Shown: positions 11,852-23,800 of the stretch, one piece after another
How positions within the stretch are numbered: the stretch's first letter is position 1
How the letters are laid out: each line of letters begins with the position of its first letter
Assembly (NCBI GenBank): GCA_028023455.1
Contig: JAQFVV010001013.1
Coordinates: forward strand, 1-64,000
Direction of reading: 5' to 3'
From: Epiperipatus broadwayi
Taxonomy: Eukaryota; Onychophora; Udeonychophora; Euonychophora; Peripatidae
DNA length: 64,000 nucleotides
Program-made: the position numbers and the translations under genes
Notes under the pieces: generated by a model
What the model was told of the DNA's origin: nothing
Database searches by the model: none
The model's input: only the letters and a program-made list of their open reading frames with translations

Positions 11852-12315
11852 ACTAAAACCTTCATATAGAGATCCAATATAACTTAAAAAAATTGCCTGT
11901 ATAACATAACAATATATAAATAAATAATGCATACATTATCCAACTTTATATATATTATATAGGTTTCCATTTATTTCTAGTTGACCAGTTGTTAATTAAT
12001 TTTATTGAAATTAACAAAATTTATTTAGTTAACAGGTCAATCGAAAGTGAATGAGAAATTGTAAAAGATAATATGTATAAAGTTATATAATGTAAGTATT
12101 ACTTATTCTGTATACTGTTATGCTATATAGTCAATTCTTTGAAGTTATTTAGATCTTTATATGAAGGTTTTCTTCTGTATTTTATTGTTATTTTATTTCC
12201 ATTACAAAATACTAGGTGGTGTTATGTATATAATAATTGACTGACATTAAAATGTATTATTAACATTTGGAAAGGGCACTAAATAATGTATCAAAAAGTC
12301 TTTTTAGTCAAGCGT

Positions 12316-12400
12316 TGGTGGTCGGTCGAGAGGTCAACACAGCTGCCTTACAAGTAGTTGTCCCGGGTCAGCGGGTTCACTTTCCGGCCGATTATATAGC
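12316..12400 (+). mobile_element. tRNA-derived SINE, copy 2
   Basis: This is the same family as the SINE at 11739: GCGTTGGTGGTCGGTCGAGAGGTCA..., CTTACAAGTAGTTGTCCCGGG and GCGGGTTCACTTTCCGGCCG. It interrupts the right arm of the foldback, between the matched blocks AAAGTCTTTTT and TATAGCTGTTGTATATGAT. No clear A tail or duplication remains, so it is probably older or 3'-truncated. Confidence 0.7.
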
Positions 12401-12593
12401 TGTTGTATATGATCTTTTATTATTTATTATAATTTACATAAAAGAATAATATAATGGATTTAATTAATTTCTATTTTTGATGATTTAATAATTATGAATT
12501 TGTGTTAATTACTATTTTAGTTTGTTTTTATATTTTAGATTGTATCCTTATAAATTTATTTTATCATTATTCATATATATATTATTTTTGCAG

Positions 12594-12665
12594 AAATCTT
12601 TCTAAAAACCATCTAAGATCACTTCCTGAAAATATTTTTGATTCTTTGATCAAATTAGAAACTTT
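12594..12665 (+). CDS. Relaxin-receptor-like LGR, LRR exon (a)
   Basis: A 72-nt exon encodes one complete 24-residue leucine-rich repeat, beginning NLSKNHLRSLPENIF and ending KLETL. The acceptor is TTTTTGCAG and the donor is GTAAGT; the first base completes a codon begun upstream and the last two bases begin a Leu codon. One-LRR exons of 72 nt in this phase are typical of LGR genes. The repeat unit belongs to the extracellular horseshoe that binds relaxin-like ligands in type C LGRs. A foldback lies just upstream, and a 5'-truncated LINE inserted about 130 bases downstream. Earlier exons were not found. Confidence 0.85.
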
Positions 12666-12793
12666 GTAAGTATATTTTAAACATATTTTATTTGCCCCCC
12701 CTCCCACCATCACATATTTCATTTCAATAAACATTTTCGCACACTACTGTATTTTCTTTCCAAGTTTTGTTTTCGTTTCTAAACTGCGTCATT
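12666..12793 (+). other. Intron start and LINE target site
   Basis: This contains the splice donor, a C-rich run near 12695 and the left copy of the LINE target-site duplication (12781-12793). Confidence 0.5.
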
Positions 12794-14626
12794 CTTCTTG
12801 AATTGCTATCTCAGTTGGACATATCAAAACAGATAATTCAGATATTGGACAATCTTCTGAATAATAGGCATATTCATATTTCTATAAATGGACATTACTC
12901 AGACGGATTTGGCCCTTCAAGATCCATACCACAAGGTTCACCGTTGAGTGGTCTATTGTTCATAAAGTACATCGACCCTCTGATTAAAGAGCTAGATCAG
13001 CTTCCAGGGATATATGTGCCCCGGCTTAAGAAAAACATCAAGGTTTTCGCATACATGGATGACATACTTGTGATTCTTCCATTCCGTAAATATCTGAAGA
13101 CACTTCATTCCATAATTACCAATTATACTAAAGATTGTAAATTATCCATCAATCCTCACAAGTCATCATCCTGGTGCATCAACACTGGTAGGAAAATACT
13201 ATCCAATTATTTAGTGGAACCTCAGTGTTTTCTGGGGTTCCCTATCTTTAAGTCACAGACTGCTATGTCTGTCTGCCTACAAAAATCCATCATAAGCAAT
13301 GCTACTAAGGTGGTTCAGTCGCTGTCAAGGCCATACCTGTCCTTACAAGGGAAGATTGCTCTTATTAATATGAAGATTATGGTGAGCATAAATTACTACC
13401 TGCCAATAATGACAGTTACCAATCATTCAGCTTACAGATTCAGAAGCTCTGTGGTCAGCTCTTATGGAGAGGTCGGACCATTGCAATTAGCATCCGCCGA
13501 CTTCAGTTTCACAGGAGACAGAACGGTATGGGTCTCCATTCAATACAGACAATCAATTTCCAAAAAGGGCATTCACTTTTAGTAAACCTGCAAAAAAAAT
13601 ACCCTCTATCAGATATTATAGACTATAATACCTACTGACAGACCTCCCCCCAGTAAACACACATGGCTTGACACCATTATTAAACAACAATCTCTATACA
13701 TCGGGCACTCAACAACAGAGTTTAATAATAAAATCAACATCTGGCAGGCACATTTCCTGCTGAATCCTGTAAATACAGTTATTTATGCTCACCTAGGGTG
13801 CAGCAATCATAAAATCACCACAATATTTAAATATCTGCTACTGGAGCCCAAACTTTTGGATTATCTGATCAAGGTGAATATGGATTCCATGCCAACGAAT
13901 ACATTCTTATTCTACAAGCGGTTTCTAAATAAAATAGACCCAATTTGTCATGCCTGTTCTAGAGGAGAGGAGTCCTTTAATCATCTGTTAAATATATGTC
14001 CGGGTTATAACAGTATTCGAAGAGTTATCTCTCAACACTGCATTATAGCAGTGGATAAAATCCTGGACATCAGGGGTTGTCTCTTCTCTGGAGACTTTAC
14101 AGTAATCAGGTTATCTATCTTCCTGACATATGCTTTTTGGTACACAAGATGCAGGACAAAGTTCACACAACCAACACCGGACCCCAATGCTATATTTTGT
14201 GATAAGCTCAAAGCTCTTCAAGACAAGGATAAGATACTATCCTCTAGATTTTTGTTTAATAATACATGGAGCCTACTAGTATGGCCCACAGACTCTACAT
14301 GAATTTTGGACCTGATATATCCACATTGTAGGGTATCGTAGAAGAAGTAGTCTGTGTTGCAACATGTCGGATTCTACTAGAGAGGCATTGATTTCACACT
14401 ACATGTATCCCAGCTGATAAGTTAGCATTATTGGGTCAACCTCAAAAGGGGTGGGCAATACCAACAAAATAGTACGTATTTACTCATATATTAACCTGCT
14501 AGTGCAGAGAATGGCTCTGGCATACTTCTTCCAGACCAACGCCAGAAATGGATGAGCCAACATTAACAAAGTGTATTTATTATGCATCTGTACAATTTTA
14601 TAATGTCAATAAATATATTTTTAAAT
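12794..14626 (+). pseudogene. 5'-truncated non-LTR retrotransposon (LINE)
   Basis: This is a dead insertion flanked by a 13-bp duplication AAACTGCGTCATT (12781-12793 and 14627-14639). Translation of 12794-13582 gives the C-terminal half of a reverse transcriptase: IPQGSPLSGLLF, then AYMDDI as the catalytic YxDD box, then SLQGKIALINMKI. After a frame break around 13440-13850, 13856-14302 gives the C-terminal part with MPTNTFLFYKRF and a C-x2-C...H zinc-finger-like end (ICHACSRGEESFNHLLNICP). The endonuclease and N-terminal RT are missing, as expected from incomplete reverse transcription. The 3' end carries AATAAATATA and no long A tail. Clade not assigned; the zinc-finger end is compatible with Tx1/L1-like or related LINEs. 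It lies in the LGR intron in sense orientation. Confidence 0.9.
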
Positions 14627-14924
14627 AAACTGCGTCATTACATAATTTTTTATTACCCATATTTTAATCATAGCTTGTGGTCATTACCAAAGGTTTCTTT
14701 TGATTACAAAAGTACCGAAAACTAATATTAATATGAAACAGAATATATTTATAGTTGAAATGTTAGGAATATATACATTTTATATTGATACAGGTTTGGA
14801 AAAAAATATGTATTTATATGCTGCTCATTAATTAAAGTAGACAAGAATATTGATCAATTTAATCTTTTTTATTTCCATAAAAAATCAAAAACAAACAAAC
14901 ATAAAAGTAATCTAATATCTTAGA

Positions 14925-15670
14925 AAATAAAAATAATTTATTTAAAGAACAAATCTGAATTAATATATTCAACAAACAATGATTGATAAACAAATATTTT
15001 TAATAAATGTTATTCATGGAGAAATTTTACTACTGATTACAGCAAAGCAAACAAACCTGAAATTAATATGTTAAACTATTTCCATCATCTTATGCAATCT
15101 TTCAAGTGGTATTATTCTCTGCTCTTCTTCAAGTGTTGCTGGCCTAACCAGTGACAAATACTAGCGTAGAAGTCAAACATACACCTTTAGATTTTTGAAT
15201 ATGAAACTCCTATGCTAGTATTATCACAAGTCAGGCCAGTAACATCTGAAGAAGAGCATAGAGATATATCGCTAAAAATGTTGTGTAATCTCCTAATCTG
15301 TGTTGTCTATTTGTATTTTATTATTAGTAGCCATTTGTATTTGAAAAGTTTATATAAAGTTTTAAATTTTCTAGATATTCAACATTTAATGATAGATGAT
15401 GAAAATAGTCCAATGAATTATAACAACTCAATATCAGTATCACAAAAATAAAATTAATATATTTAGTGCATCCGCAATGATTGCAAAACAAACATTTTCA
15501 ATAAGTGTGATCAGTAGTCATTAGAGAAGAAATTAATTTAGCTTATTCCATTGTTGCCAATTTAGTTTCTTAGATACTGTTTTCATTCACCAATGTTATT
15601 GAAAATGTTTGTTTTTCATTTTTTGTTGTTCATTAAATATATTACTTTTAGATTTGTTCTTTAATTACAT
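14925..15670. repeat. Foldback element in the LGR intron
   Basis: The inner arms are clear: CTGCTCTTCTTCAAGTGTTGCTGGCCT near 15120 and its approximate complement AGGCCAGTAACATCTGAAGAAGAGCA near 15230. Outer arms are more diverged: TAAAGAACAAATCTGAATTAATATATT near 14945 pairs with AATATATTACTTTTAGATTTGTTCTTTA near 15635. There is no coding. The 79-residue open frame inside the element has no recognisable motif and is judged fortuitous. Confidence 0.6.
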
Positions 15671-16149
15671 TATGCTGTTTTCATTTTTTTTTTTTCTTCT
15701 ATGCTAACATTTAAGCGATTTTTTATTATTGTTAATAAAATTTCTTATCTACTGCCTTTTTTTTTGGTTTTAAATTTATCATTGATTAATTCTGAACTAC
15801 TTTGATGTGTAAATGATGGTGCTATTAATAATTAGGACATATATGCAACTAGTGCCAGTAAGCATTAAAGGAATAGACTGTATCAAGCTTTTTTTTTTTA
15901 AATAAAAAAAAGATAGTAGAATGTTGTGTACAATTCATTTTAATAAGAAATTTTGTGTTTATGCGAGATTGTAAAGCTGGTCTATAGTAAATATTTTGGA
16001 TTTATTGTAAAAAGTTTTATTATTTACTAAGAGACAATCATTATAAACATGAACTGTGGTTGAAAGTAATTATAGATGAAGTAAATTTGTGTGGTTGAGT
16101 TTTGAAAAATAACATTCATAGGCTTAAATTATAAATCACAGATTAATAA

Positions 16150-16460
16150 ATAAATAATATAAAAACTCTGTCAGATAATGAAAATTATTCTTCATGTATA
16201 AAGTGTGATAAACAGAGTAGCTAAAATAAAAATAAAAAACTAATCATGACAAACTATTTGCCAAACACTTTTGGTATCATGTCACAGAATCATGGTGACA
16301 TATTGGAACTATTAACATATTGGGAATATTAACCATTCAGTTCCAATATGTCACCATAATTCTCATACACAGTACTGAAAGTGCTTGGCAAATAGTTTTT
16401 TATGATTTTTTTTTTTAATTTTAGCTACTCTGTTGATCACACTTCATAAGTGAAGAATAA
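16150..16460. repeat. Foldback MITE with long inverted arms
   Basis: Arms pair over about 130 bases: AAGTGTGATAAACAGAGTAGCTAAAAT near 16200 matches the complement near 16420, and CAAACTATTTGCCAA matches TTGGCAAATAGTTTTT. The centre contains GGTGACATATTGGAACT repeated in inverse. A direct repeat AATCACAGATTAAT (about 16134 and 16462) flanks it and could be a 14-bp target-site duplication. Confidence 0.65.
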
Positions 16461-16564
16461 AATCACAGATTAATTAAAATTTTGAACAGACGTCAATTCA
16501 AATTATCATACGCAATATATTTTATTATATTTTAATAATCTCCATACTTCCTTTTTTTCATTCT

Positions 16565-16690
16565 TCACATAAATAAAGATACAATAAAATACAAATGACC
16601 TCCAAGATGCATTTCATGCTGAACCAGCACTCATCAGTTGGCCCAGGTCACCAGCTCTCGTATATGTCTTTATTACATGAGTATTTTATG
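16565..16690 (-). repeat. Dispersed repeat 'TTCAGCATGAAAT', copy 1
   Basis: CATTTCATGCTGAACCAGCACTCATCAGTTGGCCCAGGTCA recurs, diverged, at 27360 (same strand) and as its complement at 19330-19365 and 33760-33795. It is a middle-repetitive unit of unknown class, possibly SINE-like. Confidence 0.6.
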
Positions 16691-18028
16691 GCAAATTGTC
16701 ATATTTTTATTTACAACCACCAAACTTGCTCGACTCACAACCTCGACTTCGTACATTTTTGATAAACCTAACTATTTTTATCATTAATCATTAGGGAGCA
16801 TAGTGTACGAATAAACTGATTCATTCTGAAGTATAAATACTTTTCAGGAATAACCTGCTTCATCTGCTGATTGGGGCATTGGTCACAATCTCACAAATAT
16901 AATAGCCAACTGACTTAATGGCAACTTGTTTATTATGTATTTTGATATTGGATTTCTTATATAAGATTTTTAATAAATGAATCTCTGATTTTCTCTTGGT
17001 TAATGTTTAGTCATGTTAATATGGGCTAATATATAATAAGAAACTGCAGTGTCAAATGTACACACTTTGGCACCAATTCAGTGCCATTTCAGTATTAATA
17101 TAAGTTGGATGGTTGTTATCTTTCTGTAGGTTGTCAATGGTGTTCCAAGGCTGCTAACAATACTGCAGAATGAATGGTCAATTTTATACAGTATGATAGC
17201 TGTAGTAAAAATTATATTGTACTCTACAATTCGATCTTTTTAAAACTTCATATTTAAAGTATGTTAATTTATTTATTATATAGATAATATATTAAAGTGT
17301 TTTAATGCTGAAATTAAAATTATATTAAAAGCTTCAATTCCAAAACATATTAGTAGAAAATTTGATATTCAATCTTTAGAAGCTGCTATTTGTATTAACT
17401 ATCAGAAATATCTTTTAACAAATAATTCACACAATTAGATTAATTTGAATAACATAATTTAAATATTATTTATATATAAATAATTATAAGTTAATCATAT
17501 ATGCTCTTACTTAAAACTAATATAAACACCTCTACAGCTTGTATCAATCCTTAGATCTGCTTTAAAACTCAATGGTGGCGAAGTTCACTGGGAAAATCTT
17601 CTATCAAAGTGGCAATCTTCTTTGATCCATGTCAGATATTTAGCAGTAACAGTCCAAAATCATAAAATGACTGATCTGTCTTTCTATCAACTTTTGCTCT
17701 TTGTACTTATTATTATCTTGATTAACAATCTTTTTTAATTTTGACACTGTTGTGGGATTAATTGCATACCAAAAATTGTTCCTATAAATTATTTCAATTT
17801 TTGTCTATGTTAATTTTACATTAATATATTTATTATTACATATGTATATACAACTGAAGCATTTGCTACTTATACTAATGTCAAGTCTTAAGAAATAGTA
17901 AGATTAAATGACTAAACATCATATGATTACCATTCTTTATGCTTACACAAGCTGTTAACACAGAGACAAAACTCTCCATAAAGCAGTGCCACTCAGAGCA
18001 AGCCATAGTAGTCAGTGGATGCAGGAAG
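16690..18028. other. LGR intron, nothing recognised
   Basis: AT-rich intronic DNA. A stretch near 16730-16900 (ACTCACAACCTCGACTTCGT onward) may belong to the dispersed repeat beside it. No exon with LRR character was found between 12666 and 18739. Confidence 0.4.
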
Positions 18029-18210
18029 GCATAAAATCCCCATCTAATCCTACTCATCCAATATCCCCAGACTAGTTTATAGCTTGTGACTTTCCTAAGT
18101 ACTAGGTGTAGTGCTCTCAGATCCCAGTTTCTCACTGATGAAAGCCACAAGCTAGAAACTAGTCTGGGAGTAGGTACGATGGGTATTTTATGCACAAACC
18201 TTCCTACATC
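18029..18210. repeat. Foldback repeat, copy 1
   Basis: The left arm GCATAAAATCCCCATCTAATCCTACTC...CCAGACTAGTTTATAGCTTGTG (18029-18096) pairs with the right arm CACAAGCTAGAAACTAGTCTGGGAGTAGG...TATTTTATGCAC (18148-18200). A related copy lies at 40505-40690. The 110-residue minus-strand open frame over it is a consequence of the repeat and not a gene. Confidence 0.7.
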
Positions 18211-18739
18211 CATTAATTGCTATGTCTTACTTTATGGAAAGTTTTGCCTTTGTGTTAAATAAGTTGTCATTTTAGTTATTAAAACTTATTGCTTCAATGA
18301 TGCATAGAACCAGGTGTGTGCTATGATTAAATCGGTTTTTGGTTTAACTAAAAAGAAAAATGTTGACCGATCCTTGGCTATTAATTTCATTAAAAACAAA
18401 ACTGTAACATTTTCTGCTTGACAGAATAATAAATGTAAAGCTTCAGAAGTAACAGAAATATTCGATATCAGAAACGCAAGAATTCATTATAAGAGTAAAA
18501 ATGGTATATGGTTCTTTAAAACAATATTATAATCCTATTAAATCAATGGACGACATTTTTTTATAATAATGGTACTTTAAATAAATGGAGAAAATGTTTA
18601 ATTACTATTCGAATGGTGGTAGTCTTTCAAAGAATAAATCTACACTTACTTATTTAGAGTAAATCAATTTTTCTACTTATCCTTTTCAATAAACTTATTC
18701 ATTGATTTTTGTTAATGAATTATTTTATTCCCATTTTAG

Positions 18740-18811
18740 AGATCTATCCCACAATCCTCTCAGAAATATCCCAAAGCTGATTTTCTTCAAATTAAAATCG
18801 TTAAAATCTTT
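18740..18811 (+). CDS. Relaxin-receptor-like LGR, LRR exon (b)
   Basis: A 72-nt exon between TTTTAG and GTAAGT encodes one LRR, DLSHNPLRNIPKLIF...KLKSLKSL. It keeps the LxLxxNxLxxIP signature and the same codon phase as the exon at 12594, so the two can be spliced directly. The intron to the next exon is 90 bases. Confidence 0.88.
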
Positions 18812-18901
18812 GTAAGTATATAAGTATAAAATTTAACAAACACATTAATTTTACTAATTCAAATACATTTTGTTCATTTCAATAATAATTATCTGTTATA
18901 G

Positions 18902-18973
18902 AAAGTTGGCTGGAATAGAATTACCAAACATTGACCCCATCATGTTCTCCTCCCTTAAGAGTCTCCACTTTAT
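18902..18973 (+). CDS. Relaxin-receptor-like LGR, last LRR exon (c)
   Basis: A 72-nt exon between TATAG and GTAAGT encodes KLAGIELPNIDPIMF...LKSLHF and the first two bases of an Ile codon (AT), completed by the C that opens the next exon. The less regular repeat, with LPNIDPxMF in place of a canonical LRR, matches the terminal LRR of relaxin receptors and LGR type C proteins that leads into the cysteine hinge. Confidence 0.9.
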
Positions 18974-19269
18974 GTAAGTATTGTCCAAATAAAACTATTA
19001 TTTTTATTAAATTTATTTTGCCTTTAAAGAGTTTGTAATGATGACTACAATACTGTATAAAAAATGACATTAATAATTTCCATTAATATTACTTGAGATC
19101 AGAAGGGGGCGCTTTTGTGCATAGTTTTTGGTCTTTTATTTGCGGATTATAATATTGACATCAGCATGGGATTTGGGTTTTCATCATCAGATTTTCAATA
19201 ATATGGATGGCTGAAAAGTTAGAGGTTGGAGTAGATTGAAGTCTGTCCATTAAAGTATGAAGATTGCTA

Positions 19270-19495
19270 TCTTAATATAAACTGAGCACTGATTATATAT
19301 ATATATATATGGAAGATAATAATCTGGACCAACTGATGAGTGCTGATTTAGCATGAAATACTTATATTGGTAGTTATTTATCTTTTCTACATGTGTGTGG
19401 TCATGTGTATCAATTGTATGAGATAGTGTGGATAGTTGAAGGGTGCTTGAAAATCTGAGTTCAAATCCCCTATACTTACAATTATATTTTTTGTG
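19270..19495 (+). repeat. Dispersed repeat 'TTCAGCATGAAAT', copy 2
   Basis: AACTGAGCACTGATTATATATAT...GGACCAACTGATGAGTGCTGATTTAGCATGAAATA...TTTTCTACATGTGTGTGGTCATGTG. The same order of blocks is seen at 33715-33850. It is followed by TTCAAATCCCC, a B-box-like string, which may mean a tRNA-related SINE. It ends where the next LINE begins. Confidence 0.6.
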
Positions 19496-19497
19496 TA

Positions 19498-20690
19498 TGC
19501 AGAAAGAAGGGAAGATATGGAAGTTATGCTGAGGACATGCACAAAGGTGGGTAAAGAGATGGGAATTAAATTTAGTGAAGAAAAATCAAAAGTAATGCTG
19601 ATTAATACTGGGAAAGAGAAGACAAAGAATTTTAACTGAGGGATATAAAGTTAAGTGTGGTGAATAGATATAACTATTTGGGAATCATCTTAAGTAATCA
19701 GAGAAATTGCTTGGACGAATGGGAGAAAAAATTGATAAATGAAGCAAAGAAAAGAAAGGGATTGATAAGGAAATTAACAGTATTCTCATATAATAAATAT
19801 AATGTAGGTAGAATTGTATGGAAGGGAGTGGCAGTAGCAAGGTTAACATATGGTAATGATGCATTATGTGTTAGTAAAGGGGTATTAGATTACTTAGAAA
19901 AAGTACAAAGCGAAGTAGGAAGACATGCATTAGATGCAAAAGTATGGACAGCAAAGGAGGCAATTCAATATGAAATGAGATGGTCAAGTTTTTATATGAG
20001 AGATGCAAAAAGCAAAATGAAAATGTTCAGTAGATTGCAGTTTATGGATAATAAAAGAATAGCCAAAATAGTATTTGATTGGGTTATGAATAAAGGGCAG
20101 GCAATAAGATGGGTGAGAAAGGTAATGCGATATACAGAAGATTTGGATAAAGAATTTATGTTAGTATACTTATACAAAAGATGTAATGATTGTTTTAGGA
20201 GAATTGTTGAATGTTATAGTAATAAGGAATGGGATAAAAGAATAGATGCATTAACAAAGAATAGAGAGTTGGAGAACTAGTATGGAGAGTAAAAAAAATT
20301 TAAATATAGATAGAAGTAAACAAATATTGGATGTGAGTTAATTTATGATAATAACAAGGAAAGTAGTTTACTGTTTAAGGCTCAAACGGGATCTTTAGCA
20401 ACAAGGGAATATACATATAAATGGAAAAATGTGGGTGATTTAGTCTGCAAGTTGTGCAAAGAAGGCATAGAAAATATTAGGCATCTGTTAATTGAATGTA
20501 AATGTCTGTATGGAGTTGACAAAGATTATGTTATGGAAATGGGATGGAGCAGGATAGAGAATATGGGAAAAACTTATGGCATGGAATGTAAATAGAAGGT
20601 AAAGTGGCTAACAGGTTTCTCTGTGCATAGTAGCTGAGAGATTCCTGAATCCAAAAAAGGTGAAGTCACAGTGTATCACATCGCATATCA
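19498..20690 (+). pseudogene. LINE 3' half (CACATC-tailed family), copy 2
   Basis: This is a reverse transcriptase C-terminal region. It opens in KVGKEMGIKFSEEKSKVM, continues after a frame break in the 207-residue frame at 19657-20280 (NRYNYLGIIL, LTYGNDALCVSKGVLDYLEKVQ, DKRIDALTKN), and then, with stops, reaches the zinc-finger-like CKLCKEGIENIRHLLIECKCL near 20450. It ends in ATCACATCGCAT rather than poly(A). Compared with the copies at 41.7 and 44.8 kb it has lost about 80 bases after CKCL. It is dead and 5'-truncated, and lies in the LGR intron in sense orientation. Confidence 0.85.
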
Positions 20691-20844
20691 GTTTGCAATG
20701 AAATGTTTGGAATCTGGAAACAAACTAAAGAGGAATTGATATTCATAACTTTATGACCAATTCAATTATTTCAAAGCTGTCTGTAACTGTAATTTATTTT
20801 AAAAAGCTTTCAATTTTGTAAATCCTGTGAGAATAGGATATTTA

Positions 20845-23800
20845 TAATTGCAGAAACGGGGTTTGTTGTTAACTGAAAGGAGATATTTTGATTCCTCTTG
20901 GAAGCCTTAAAGGAATCAAGCAGGGCAAATTGCTAATGTCTACTCTATATGTTCTTGTTGTTGCAACTGTTATTACTATGTAATTATTCATGTATTGTAG
21001 TATATGAAAGTGGATGGGCTGCTCACCAACATGCATTAACAAACATGGAGAGTTTATTGGCTTTTTACTTCAGAGTTTAACTGAAATCTCAGTTAAGTTT
21101 TTTTAAAGGCAGAATGTCTATGTCTGTGAATGAAAAAAAAAATTTTTTTTTAATAAATATTTACAATCATGATAGACAAAAATAAATCATACCCCTTACT
21201 CCCAGCATCCTGAAAAAATTCCTAACCAAGGCAGCAGCTGGTAGTCAAAGATGGAAAGTACTAAGAATCCCCTGATTGCAAACCCAGGCCACCATGTACT
21301 TATAACTGCAGTTCACTTTCAAGTGAACAAAGATTAAAAGAATTGGAAGAACTGTCTTGTATTAAATAGGATATTATTGGACTTTGTAAATTTAGAAGAA
21401 AAGATAAAAAAATAATTGATTTAAAAAGTGGGCATATACTGCAAAGGCACACATATTAGAAGTAGAAAGGGAATAGGATTTGTTACAAATAAAAAATGGA
21501 AAACAACATTGTAGAGATTGATAGTCTAGTGCAGGAGTCCCCAATCTTTTTGCACTTAAGAGCACATTCTATAATACCGGCTAGGTGGCGGGCATGTTTA
21601 TTTTTTCAATGTAAATTTATAGTTGGATATTGTTAATAATACACTTAATGTACAAAAAAATATTTATTTCAAAAATTGCAGGGCCTACAATTTGATTACA
21701 ATATAATACAATAATTTATAAGAAATTTTAAAAATTAAATTTATTTGTATCAGATAAATAATTGTTTATTGTGTTCAGATAGCGGTGGGCACATGTAAAA
21801 TGGTCTGCGGGCGCCATGGTGCCCATGGGCATAGGGTTGGGGACCCCTGGTCTAGTGGAAAGAGTGGCAAGATTAGTTATTCAACTTAATAGCAGATAGC
21901 AAATGCAGATAATTCATGTTTATGCCCCAACAAGTTCTCATAGTGATGAAGTAGTAGAAGATTTTTATATGGATTTACAAAAGGCTTTTGATCAGAGTAA
22001 ACAACATTTTAAAATTGTTATGGGAGACACTAATATTAGAATTGGTAAACAATTGAAAGATGAAAGTGCTGTAGGTAATTTTGGTTATGGTAATAGAAAT
22101 GAGAGAGGACATAGACTTGTGGAGTTTGAAAGAAAAAGAAAAACTTTATATTATAAATTTTTTTTTGAAAAAAAAAGTTAAATGGTCATGGAAGCATTCA
22201 AACGAACATACAGCCAAATTGGATTATATTTGACTAACAGGAAATACATATTTCAAGATTTTAATGTTCTTAATTCAACACAGGAAGTGACTATCGATTA
22301 GTGTTATATAAAATTCATGTTAGTGCTAAACTAGAAAGACAAAAATTATTAAGAAAACAATATTTATAGTTGATGTTCCTAATCTTCAGAAACATTTTAT
22401 TGAATTTAAATTAGAACTTGCAAATCGTTTTCAAATATTAACAGATTTTGAACATGATTCAGATTTGAATGAACTCAACAGGAAAATAACTGATACATTT
22501 TTAAAAACTGCATTTGACCAGTAAATCTAGAAAATCTATCAAGAAAAGAAGGGATATGAAAAAATATAAAAATGAAGCATTAAGAAGGATTGAATATCTC
22601 GAATTTTATAAAATGTTGCAATAAGAAAAAAGATGGAACTATTACTATAAAAAGAGATGAAGAATTATATAGTAATAATGAACAAGGAAAAGTACCTCCT
22701 ACATCTTCTGAATTACCCAGGATTTTGAATGAAGTAATGAGATATGCATTTACAAAGGAGGAGAAAATTCCAGGTAATTATGGAATTATAATCAATATCT
22801 TTAAAGAAGCAAGTGAAGAAATAAAAAAAATTGCAAAGTTATACACCAAATGTCTAAATGATAAAGATGTGTCAGATGATTGGAAGAATGCAGTACTAAT
22901 ATTAATATTTTAAAAGATGATAAAGAAGATATTAGAATATTACAAACCTATCAGTCTTTTATCAGTTTTATACAAAAACTTTACCAAGATAATTACAACT
23001 TATCTATAGCAAACTTCGGATTTCAACCAACTAAAAGAACAAGCTGGATTTAAAAGTGGTTTTAATACAGTGGATTATATCCAAAAATTCAGAACAGTTA
23101 TGGAAAATATCAATAAATATGAGTTGTTATTATGTTTAGATTTGTAAATTATGAAAAGGCATTTGATTCTATAAGTATTTCTTCAGTGATTAAAACATTG
23201 GATTATCAAGATATAGATCTAGGTTACTGTCATATTCAGATTAAAATGGGAGGTTAAAGGAACAGAAGTAAATGGAATTTACTTAAGCTGTCTAGATTTT
23301 GCCAATGATGTTGTTTTTGCAAATAATACTTTAGAACTTCGGGAAAGAGTTATCAGATAAAAGTAAGAAAGTGGGAGTAAAGGGAAGCATTAAAAAGACT
23401 AAAGTAATGTTCAATGGATTTTCTCAAAAGATGAAAATAAAGAGTAATAATGATGAAATAGAAGAAGTTAACAACTACAAATATTTTTATCAGATTATTA
23501 CTACAAATAAAAATATAATGGATGAAATTTAATCATAGAATTAAACTTGGCTGGAGTGCTTTTGATAAAAATAACAATATTAAAAAGAAACATACCAATG
23601 TGTTTGAAAAAAGAGGTTTTTAATCATTTTTTTGTCAGTTCTTACTTATGGATCTGAGACTTGGATACTTAACAGAAGTGCAATACAGAAACTTCAGCCC
23701 ATTTAAAGAACTATGAATAAATGTATGTTAGGAGTAACAAGAAGATATTGAACACAAAAGACATGGTTAAAAAAATAAAAGGGTGTTATTGACATCATTG

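Larger units (their letters stand above)
11225..12455. repeat. Foldback element with nested insertions
   Basis: Long inverted arms can be followed outwards from about 12010. Inner arms: AAAACCTTCATATAGAGATC at 11856 pairs with its approximate complement near 12160. Middle: ACCAATTATTGTATATATATCACC near 11640 pairs with a segment near 12220. Outer: 11268-11345 (ATCATATACAACAGCTATA, AAAAGTCTTTTT) pairs with 12285-12450. The left arm is interrupted by a LINE tail and a SINE, and the right arm by a second SINE. The structure ends about 140 bases upstream of an LRR exon. Confidence 0.7.
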
